A stretch of DNA of 5,038 bases from the NCBI GenBank assembly GCA_030643125.1, contig DAOWML010000192.1, positions 1 to 5,038 on the forward strand, read 5' to 3'. The DNA is from Bacteroidales bacterium. GTDB taxonomy: Bacteria > Bacteroidota > Bacteroidia > Bacteroidales > UBA12077. Below, one piece after another: positions 1 to 4,465 of the stretch (position 1 is its first letter; each line of letters begins with the position of its first letter). Below the pieces are notes generated by a model, which saw only the letters and a list, made by a program, of their open reading frames with translations, ran no database searches and was not told the origin of the DNA. The position numbers and the translations under genes were made by a program.

Positions 1-1
1 A

Positions 2-349
2 ATAAACAGCGTAGAAGAAATAAATGATTTTTATTTAAATATTTTGGGGATGAAACTAATTCGTCAGTTTGATTTAAACAAAAATCTTGCATTTAATATT
101 TTTGGTTTACATTCTGATATTCCTGTGTATTTGTTAACCAGAGGTAATTTAACTTTAGAAATATTTATTACAAAACGTGATAATAGGGAAAAGATTAATC
201 ACATTTGTTTTTCTGTTCAGGATAGAGAAGTACTTTATAAAAAAGCACAGGAAAAAACATACGAATGTATTAGGATAAAAAGAGATATTAACGATTTAAT
301 ATTTATTAAAGATAAAACTGGCAATATTTTCGAGATTAAAAATAGCTAA
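2..349 (+). CDS. VOC/glyoxalase-superfamily protein, 5'-truncated by window edge
   Basis: The reading frame is open from base 2 to the TAA at 347-349, giving 115 residues with no start visible, so the gene begins before the window. The first residues read as the classic opening of a vicinal-oxygen-chelate (glyoxalase/bleomycin-resistance) domain: SVEEINDFYLNILGMKLIRQ, the 'v.d...FY.dvLGmkl.r.f' pattern. Later elements also fit: a strand ending LTLEIFI, an NHICFSV strand whose His would be a metal ligand, and the terminal IFEI strand whose Glu would be the last ligand. VOC proteins bind a divalent metal and catalyse isomerisation, dioxygenation or thiol transfer, or only bind ligands; the substrate cannot be told here. 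The TTG at 44 and ATG at 50 lie inside the conserved domain and are not real starts. The next gene begins 2 bases after the stop, so the two are probably co-transcribed. Confidence 0.72.
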   Translation: MNSVEEINDFYLNILGMKLIRQFDLNKNLAFNIFGLHSDIPVYLLTRGNLTLEIFITKRDNREKINHICFSVQDREVLYKKAQEKTYECIRIKRDINDLIFIKDKTGNIFEIKNS

Positions 350-351
350 TT

Positions 352-810
352 ATGGTTTTAAGATTTGCTTTTGCAGTTAATAATCAGAATCTATTTGAAG
401 ATCGCTTTTTTGGTGATGCTGATAAATTTCTTATTTATCAGGTCGTATCAGGTCAACTTGAGCAGATTTATGAAGTTGTTAATGATAATAAATCTGAGCT
501 AAAGGAAAATAACTCAGACAATAATGAGAAAGTCGATATTTTAATTAAACATCTTTTAGAGAATGATATAAAAGTAATTGTATCAAAACAATTTGGCGAG
601 AATATCAGAATTGTTAATGAATATTTTATTCCGGTAATAATATCTTCAGAAAGTCCTAAAGAAGCTGTGGGAATTATTAACAGCCATTTGTACTGGATAA
701 AGGATGAACTGAATAATTTTAATTCGGGTTATAAATTATTTACTATAAAATCAGGAATTTTAAAATCTTCTGTGGAAGATAAGATAAAAAGGTATTTTTT
801 AAAAAATTAA
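352..810 (+). CDS. NifX/NifB-type dinitrogenase iron-molybdenum cofactor-binding family protein
   Basis: The 152-residue protein matches the Nitro_FeMo-Co fold (RNase H-like alpha/beta domain of NifX, NifY and the NifB C-terminus). The N-terminus LRFAFAVNN is followed by an FEDRFFGDADKFLIY segment at residues 15-29, the usual 'v..hFG.a..F.iy' signature. Then comes a V/N-rich strand, a KVDILIKHLLENDIKVIVSK helix-strand (60-79), FGEN (81-84), and a short strand with a helix near residues 92-112. Family members bind Fe-S or Fe-Mo clusters, or are of unknown role in non-diazotrophs. Residues 45-60 are an Asn/Asp/Glu/Lys-rich linker, and about 35 C-terminal residues extend beyond the core. The protein has no cysteine, so any cluster would need other ligands (for example H67 or H112). 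No nif structural genes are visible, so a role in nitrogen fixation should not be assumed. The ATG at 352 starts 2 bases after the preceding stop. Confidence 0.75.
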   Translation: MVLRFAFAVNNQNLFEDRFFGDADKFLIYQVVSGQLEQIYEVVNDNKSELKENNSDNNEKVDILIKHLLENDIKVIVSKQFGENIRIVNEYFIPVIISSESPKEAVGIINSHLYWIKDELNNFNSGYKLFTIKSGILKSSVEDKIKRYFLKN

Positions 811-821
811 CTTAATGAAAT

Positions 822-846
822 TTAGTGTCCTTAGTGTCTAAGTGGT
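822..846 (+). repeat. short tandem TTAGTGTC repeat in the intergenic gap
   Basis: Two directly adjacent 9-mers, TTAGTGTCC (822-830) and TTAGTGTCT (831-839), are followed by a degenerate third unit AAGTGGT (840-846). They occupy most of the left half of the 87-base gap between the NifX-like and hydrolase genes. From memory, sequences of the form 'GTGTCCTTAGTGTCTTTGTGG' are scattered between genes in many Bacteroidota genomes, so this is probably a copy of an interspersed repeat rather than a gene-specific signal. The strand is arbitrary. A T-run and TATGTTTTG (855-863), an imperfect -7-like box, follow it, so a weak internal promoter for the 898 gene is possible but not supported further. Confidence 0.45.
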
Positions 847-897
847 GATTTTTTTATGTTTTGGGAATGTCATATAAACTAACTTAAAAAATAAAAC

Positions 898-1707
898 ATG
901 AAACTTTCTGTTTTAACTGAAAATACAGCATCAGAGAAATTTTGCGCCGAACACGGATTATCCTATTATATCGAATATGATATTAATATTTTGTTTGATA
1001 CAGGGCATTCTGATGTTTTTTTACAAAATGCAAAGAAACTTAATATTGATATTGACCAGGTTGATATTGTTGTGCTTAGTCACGGTCACTGGGATCATGG
1101 CGATGGATTAAGATACATTAGTAATAAAAAGCTGATTTGCCATCCCGATGTTTTTCAGAAACGCTACAGAAAAAACGGCGACCTGCCCTGTCCGTCCGGT
1201 AGGCAAGGTGAAAATATAGGACTTGAGTTATCTTTTAAAGAGCTAAAAAACAAGTTTGATATTACCTATACCCGATTACCTTTCGAAGTATCAAAAAATA
1301 TCATTTTCTTAGGCGAAATTCCACGAAATAATTCTTTTGAAGCACAAACTACTACATTTGAATTAGATGATAAAAAAGATGATTTTATTATTGATGATTC
1401 AGGACTGGTAATTAAACTGGAAGATGAAATTGTAATTATTTCGGGTTGCGCTCATTCCGGTATTTGTAATATGATTGAATACGCAAAAAAAGTAACAGGA
1501 ATAAATAAAATCAGGGCAGTTATTGGAGGATTTCATTTAAAATATAATAATCAACAAACTCAGGAAACTATCAAATATCTTAAATCGCAGGATATTGCAG
1601 AAGTATATCCATCGCATTGTACTGAATTACCGGCTTTAGCAGCGTTTTATGATGAGTTTAAAATAAAGCATTTGAAGTCGGGAATGGTTTTAAATTTTAA
1701 TAAATAA
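898..1707 (+). CDS. MBL-fold metallo-hydrolase (COG1237 type)
   Basis: This 269-residue protein is a metallo-beta-lactamase-fold enzyme. The HxHxDH metal motif appears as SHGHWDHGDG, with H62, H64, D66 and H67. Further likely ligands are H186 in SGCAHSGICN and H240 in YPSHCT; GGFHL (H213) is another family hallmark. An N-terminal TENTASEKFCAEHGLSYYIE segment, ILFDTGHSDVF, and FLGEIPRNNSFE (137-148) match COG1237. Databases often label that family '7,8-dihydropterin-6-methyl-4-(ribofuranosyl)aminobenzene 5'-phosphate synthase' after methanogen homologues; that activity is unlikely to carry over here, and the substrate is unknown. No signal peptide is seen, so it is cytoplasmic. Residues 95-104 are encoded by a GC-rich repeat-like insertion (see the separate entry). 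The ATG at 898 follows an A-rich leader with no Shine-Dalgarno. The stop overlaps the next ATG by one base (TAATG), suggesting translational coupling. Confidence 0.88.
   Translation: MKLSVLTENTASEKFCAEHGLSYYIEYDINILFDTGHSDVFLQNAKKLNIDIDQVDIVVLSHGHWDHGDGLRYISNKKLICHPDVFQKRYRKNGDLPCPSGRQGENIGLELSFKELKNKFDITYTRLPFEVSKNIIFLGEIPRNNSFEAQTTTFELDDKKDDFIIDDSGLVIKLEDEIVIISGCAHSGICNMIEYAKKVTGINKIRAVIGGFHLKYNNQQTQETIKYLKSQDIAEVYPSHCTELPALAAFYDEFKIKHLKSGMVLNFNK
1180..1209 (+). repeat. GC-rich partly palindromic segment inside the MBL hydrolase gene
   Basis: Thirty bases here are 20/30 G+C, in a gene otherwise far richer in A+T. The ends form an imperfect inverted repeat: ACCTGCC (1181-1187) against GGCAAGGT (1202-1209), pairing over 7 bases with one bulged A. 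The segment encodes DLPCPSGRQG (residues 95-104), lying between the conserved HPDVFQKRY and NIGLELS stretches, where relatives usually have a short loop. Its length is a multiple of three and it leaves the frame open. From memory, GC-rich palindromes encoding peptides like 'LPxGRQ' recur across Bacteroidota genomes, inside and between genes. I therefore infer a small dispersed palindromic element inserted in a surface loop. Confidence 0.5.
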
Positions 1708-2555
1708 TGAAGACTTATTTGGAATGTATACCTTGTTTTATGCAACAAGCGTATCGTACGGCACGAATTGCAACTAGTGATGAGAAAAAGATCAAAGAAG
1801 TGCTAAATGTTGTTGGCGCAATGATTAAATCAATTCCTATGGAAAATACTCCGCCGGAAACAGGAAATATCATATATCAAAAAATCAGAGAAATAACTGA
1901 GGTTCATGATCCTTACAAGGAAATAAAAAAAGCAAATATTAACGAAGCATTATCGCTTTATCCGGAGTTAAAATTATTAATAAATAAATCTAAAGATCGA
2001 TTACTAACTGCTATTCGTATTGCTATTGCAGGTAATGTTATTGACCTTGGCGTTAATAAAAATTTCAATATTGTTGATGATTTAAAAACGATATTGAAGC
2101 AGGATTTTGCAATTTTTGATTATGAAGCATTTAAAAATCAATTAAATAATGCTAAATCAATTTTATATTTAGGAGATAATGCCGGCGAGTCGGTTTTTGA
2201 TAAAATATTAATCGAAGAACTTGGTAAGCCTGTTACTTATGCTGTTCGCGACATACCTGTAATAAACGATTGTGTTATTGAGGATGCAGTTGCTTCCGGT
2301 CTTGATAAAGTTGCAGAACTAATATCTTCAGGAAGCACAGCGCCTGCAACTATTTTAGATTTATGTAATGATCAGTTTTTAGAACGATTCAAAAATGCAG
2401 ATTTGATTATAAGTAAAGGACAAGGCAATTACGAAGGCTTATCGCAAGTTAACAGAAGCGTATTTTTTATGCTTAAAGCAAAATGTCCAATAATAGCAAA
2501 TGATCTGAATGTTAAAGAAAACGATATAGTATTAAAAAGTATCAATCTAAACTAA
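1707..2555 (+). CDS. DUF89/ARMT1-like metal-dependent phosphatase
   Basis: This 282-residue protein matches the stand-alone DUF89 subfamily of archaea and bacteria (COG1578). Hallmarks in order: CIPCF near the N-terminus (C7 and C10, a CxxC pair typical of this subfamily), HDPYKEIKK (67-75), IAIAGNVIDLG (105-115), LYLGDNAGES (153-162) with the likely metal-binding D157 and N158, AVRDIPVINDC (179-189) with a further acidic candidate at D193, ISKGQGNYEG (235-244), and a C-terminal KCPIIANDLNV strand. DUF89 enzymes hydrolyse phosphate from sugar phosphates and related damaged metabolites, using a divalent metal; they are viewed as damage-control or housecleaning phosphatases. The substrate of this subfamily is not established. 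The length is normal and no key motif is missing. The start ATG overlaps the hydrolase stop by one base, so the two proteins are probably made together and may act on related metabolites. Confidence 0.85.
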   Translation: MKTYLECIPCFMQQAYRTARIATSDEKKIKEVLNVVGAMIKSIPMENTPPETGNIIYQKIREITEVHDPYKEIKKANINEALSLYPELKLLINKSKDRLLTAIRIAIAGNVIDLGVNKNFNIVDDLKTILKQDFAIFDYEAFKNQLNNAKSILYLGDNAGESVFDKILIEELGKPVTYAVRDIPVINDCVIEDAVASGLDKVAELISSGSTAPATILDLCNDQFLERFKNADLIISKGQGNYEGLSQVNRSVFFMLKAKCPIIANDLNVKENDIVLKSINLN

Positions 2556-2580
2556 TTTGTTTAATTTAAAGTATTCTGTT

Positions 2581-3351
2581 ATGAGTAAGAGTAAATGGAA
2601 TTTTATTATTGATGCAATTATGTTTGTTATAATAGGCTTAATTGCCGGACTAGGGTTACTGATAAAATATGTTTTATTGCCCGGAACCGAGCGTTGGGTA
2701 AAATACGGGAGAAGTGTTAACCTTACTTTTTGGGGGCTTGACAGGCACGACTGGGGGAAAATACATTTGATATTAGCTATAGTTCTAATAGCTTTACTGG
2801 CTCTTCACATTATTCTGCACTGGAATATTATTGTTTGTTGGTATAAAAGATTTTTTAAAAACAGAAGAACCAGGATTTTTATCGGAATTTGCTTCACAAT
2901 AATTACAATATTTTTTATTATTTTTCCATTTATAATTCAGGTAGATGTTGAAGAAACTTTAAGTGGAAGAGAAAGATATGCTTTATCTACAAAAACAGAA
3001 AATTCTGGTGAAAGAGAAACTACAGTTACAATAAACCCCGATACTTTAAAAGATAATTTGCAGCTTGAAAAATCAACAAAGAAAGTAGAACAACATAAAA
3101 AATATGAACAGATTCAACATGAAGAACACAGCGAACATGAACATCACGATATTGACCCTTCAATTGAGGTGAAAGGTTATATGACCTTATCGGAAATATC
3201 AAGAAAATATAATATACCGGAAGATTATTTTAAAAGTAAACTAGATCTTCCTTCTTCGGTTTCAGGATCAGATCAGTTAGGCCATTTGCGAAAACGATAT
3301 GGTTTTAAAATGAGTGAAATAGAATTGATAATATCTAATTATAAAAAATAA
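2581..3351 (+). CDS. DUF4405-like membrane protein with His-rich linker and C-terminal helical domain
   Basis: From the ATG at 2581 the protein has 256 residues. It has three hydrophobic segments (about 9-31, 61-86 and 99-119). The stretch FWGLDRHDWGKIHLILAIV followed by ALHIILHW resembles DUF4405, a family related to cytochrome b-type membrane subunits; H62, H76 and H80 lie in or next to helix 2 and are candidate heme ligands. A charged linker (about 121-195) contains a His/Glu cluster (H172, H180, H183, H186, H188, H189) able to bind metal. The last 60 residues, from GYMTLSEISRKYNIPEDYF through LGHLRKRYGFKMSEIELII, form a compact helical domain that I recall being found with DUF4405 and ferredoxin-like membrane proteins. 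A role in membrane electron transfer is inferred. An in-frame TTG at 2557, directly after the previous stop, would add eight residues (MFNLKYSV); ATG is preferred as the stronger codon and because the extension adds no recognisable sequence. Confidence 0.65.
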   Translation: MSKSKWNFIIDAIMFVIIGLIAGLGLLIKYVLLPGTERWVKYGRSVNLTFWGLDRHDWGKIHLILAIVLIALLALHIILHWNIIVCWYKRFFKNRRTRIFIGICFTIITIFFIIFPFIIQVDVEETLSGRERYALSTKTENSGERETTVTINPDTLKDNLQLEKSTKKVEQHKKYEQIQHEEHSEHEHHDIDPSIEVKGYMTLSEISRKYNIPEDYFKSKLDLPSSVSGSDQLGHLRKRYGFKMSEIELIISNYKK

Positions 3352-3357
3352 CGTAAC

Positions 3358-3807
3358 GTGAAAAAAACAACTAAAATAGGAATCATTATTTGTGATCGCT
3401 ACCATACATGCGGAGGTGGTAAATGTTTCAGATCTATGAAAAACAGGGAAGGGGCATTTAGTATTTATGACAAAGAAGAAGATATTGAAATTGTTGGTTA
3501 TACGACTTGTGGTGGTTGCCCTGGAGGAAATATTGAATACGTACCTGAAGAAATGTTAAAAAACGGTGTTGATGTAATACATCTTGCTACTGGTATGGTT
3601 GTTGGTTATCCTCCATGCCATCGTATTGATCATTTTAAACGATTTATTCAAGAAAAATATGGTATAAATGTAGTTGTAGGAACACATCCTATTCCACAAA
3701 AATATTATGAAACACATACTAAATTAGGAACATGGAATTCCAATAATTGGCAGGAACTTATTGAACCAACTTTAGCAACTGAAGAGGTAAGGTTAGCATA
3801 TAATTAA
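3358..3807 (+). CDS. CGGC domain-containing protein, putative metal-binding
   Basis: This 149-residue soluble protein belongs to the CGGC family, named for the CGGCPGG motif present at residues 51-57. Other conserved features are the N-terminal strand KIGIIICDRYHTCGGGKCF, with C12, C18 and C23, and GYPPCHRIDHF, with C87 next to H88. The six cysteines, with nearby H16 and H75, are compatible with zinc or Fe-S cluster binding; the biochemical function of the family is unknown. The alternating strand-helix pattern and the closing 'YGINVVVGTHP' strand suggest an alpha/beta fold. The start is GTG at 3358: it lies 6 bases after the DUF4405 stop, with no other in-frame start between the stop and the conserved strand. 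It is the last gene of the plus-strand block and is followed by a strong hairpin. Confidence 0.85.
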   Translation: MKKTTKIGIIICDRYHTCGGGKCFRSMKNREGAFSIYDKEEDIEIVGYTTCGGCPGGNIEYVPEEMLKNGVDVIHLATGMVVGYPPCHRIDHFKRFIQEKYGINVVVGTHPIPQKYYETHTKLGTWNSNNWQELIEPTLATEEVRLAYN

Positions 3808-3830
3808 TTTCTTTACTGCATGATATAAAA

Positions 3831-3858
3831 AGAGTCCAAATTTGATAATTTGGACTCT
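3831..3858. terminator. bidirectional hairpin terminator between convergent genes
   Basis: A perfect 12-base-pair stem is formed by AGAGTCCAAATT (3831-3842) and AATTTGGACTCT (3847-3858) around the loop TGAT. Read on the minus strand, the stem runs into TTTTTATA, a typical intrinsic terminator for the minus-strand gene at 3881-4252. On the plus strand it is followed by TAATAATAGTTTTAG, a weaker T-rich tail, but it lies 24 bases after the CGGC gene stop and probably ends that operon too. The position between two convergent stops fits a shared terminator. Confidence 0.85.
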
Positions 3859-3880
3859 AATAATAGTTTTAGTTTTAATC

Positions 3881-4252
3881 TCAGTCTTTAATTAAATTTC
3901 TAAAAATAAACCAGATTATTCCCGAAATTAGAAATAAAACAAATCCATACAAAGGAGCTAAAAGAGATATTCTTAAACCTCCTGCAATAAGTGCCGGAGA
4001 AATATCTCCCGCTTTTTGAACACAAACTAAAGCTTGATACATCCCAATAATCTGGCCTAAAAGTCCAAAAAGAAATGCAAAACTTCCAATAAAAATAATT
4101 AACGAATTTTGCTTAGCCAGTTTTTTTAAATCTTTATTTTTTGAAAAATAATTTAAAAGAAATTTGATTGTAAAAAATATTACAACAATCCACATAATGT
4201 AAATTGGTAACATAAAAGAAATTCCGCCCATAAATAAATGTTCTACTATCAT
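3881..4252 (-). CDS. small MotA/TolQ/ExbB-like membrane protein
   Basis: The 123-residue product has three hydrophobic segments (about 14-35, 50-73 and 94-118) and little else. The stretch FLFGLLGQIIGMYQAL (60-75), followed by ISPALIAGGLRISLLAPLYGF (84-104), aligns by pattern with the core of the MotA/TolQ/ExbB proton-channel family ('lGLLGTviGmi.aF ... ia.gi..AL..T..Gl'). It is roughly half the usual length of ExbB or TolQ and lacks the large cytoplasmic domain. The two pore threonines of that pattern are replaced: Q67 in GLLGQIIG and P100 in LLAPLYG. No ExbD/TolR-like partner is seen here. It may be a scaffold or a ligand-sensing relative rather than a working proton channel. It is transcribed divergently from the sensor kinase and converges on the plus-strand operon across the shared hairpin. 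The ATG (4252-4250) has an AT-rich upstream region without a Shine-Dalgarno. Confidence 0.6.
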   Translation of the reverse strand: MIVEHLFMGGISFMLPIYIMWIVVIFFTIKFLLNYFSKNKDLKKLAKQNSLIIFIGSFAFLFGLLGQIIGMYQALVCVQKAGDISPALIAGGLRISLLAPLYGFVLFLISGIIWFIFRNLIKD

Positions 4253-4263
4253 AATTTTAATGT

Positions 4264-4304
4264 TTTGATTAATACAGTATCAATATTATGTATGTATAAT
4301 CAAA
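4264..4304. repeat. imperfect AT-rich inverted repeat upstream of the ExbB-like gene
   Basis: TTTGATTAATACA (4264-4276) is the near-exact reverse complement of TGTATAATCAAA (4293-4304), differing by one missing T, with a 16-base spacer. It starts 12 bases upstream of the minus-strand ATG at 4252, within the divergent intergenic region. It could be an operator or a 5'-UTR hairpin for that gene. In such AT-rich DNA a chance origin is possible. Confidence 0.35.
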
Positions 4305-4402
4305 TTAGAAAATTTTTTACGCCAAGGTACATCTTTATACTCCGGATAACAAAACTCCCTGCCTGAACGCCATATTACTGTTGAGGGTTTAACACTTGTT
4401 GT
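4289..4402 (-). other. GC-richer intergenic segment with unexplained 38-codon open frame (possible gene remnant)
   Basis: Within the otherwise very AT-rich gap between the ExbB-like and kinase genes, bases 4321-4380 are 27/60 G+C. On the minus strand a frame stays open for 38 codons between stops, with no ATG. It reads with unusually protein-like composition (for example IWRSGREFCYPEYKD and VPWRKKF). I do not recognise it. It could be a decayed gene fragment, part of a dispersed repeat, or chance. No tRNA-like fold or strong hairpin was found in it. Confidence 0.15.
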
Positions 4403-4448
4403 TTACATAAAATGTTATCGCTGTAAATGATTGAAGAATTTAATATAG

Positions 4449-4456
4449 TATCTTTG
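4449..4456 (+). promoter_or_regulatory. candidate Bacteroidota -7 promoter box for the sensor kinase
   Basis: TATCTTTG matches the Bacteroidota sigma-ABfr -7 consensus TAnnTTTG exactly. It lies 9 bases before the kinase ATG at 4466, so transcription would begin only a few bases before, or at, the start codon. No convincing -33 TTTG is seen at the expected spacing: the nearest TTG, at 4431-4433, is only 15 bases away. The assignment is therefore tentative. Confidence 0.35.
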
Positions 4457-4465
4457 AAATGAGAT

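Noticed and set aside
44..349. VOC-like gene starting at TTG 44 (101 residues)
   Set aside because: The frame is open back to the window edge, and the upstream residues complete the conserved VOC N-terminus, so the TTG is internal and the true start is outside the window.
352..810. Nitrogen fixation locus
   Set aside because: A lone NifX-like domain is widespread in non-diazotrophs, and no nifH, nifD, nifK, nifE, nifN or full nifB is present in the window.
815..841. Mini-ORF MKFSVLSV, resembling the MKLSVLTE start of the hydrolase at 898
   Set aside because: Only eight codons long and explained by the tandem TTAGTGTC repeat; the likeness to the hydrolase N-terminus is most likely chance.
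855..863. TATGTTTTG as a promoter -7 box for the hydrolase gene
   Set aside because: It has one base too many for TAnnTTTG and no -33 TTTG at suitable spacing, so it is mentioned only as a weak possibility.
2557..2580. TTG start at 2557 for the DUF4405-like protein
   Set aside because: It adds only MFNLKYSV without recognisable sequence, while the ATG at 2581 is a stronger start in front of the first membrane segment. It cannot be fully excluded because it would bring the gene closer to the previous stop.
4253..4465. tRNA, small RNA or riboswitch in the divergent intergenic region
   Set aside because: No cloverleaf, conserved riboswitch core or GC-rich stem was found by eye; only the AT-rich dyad and the -7-like box could be supported.
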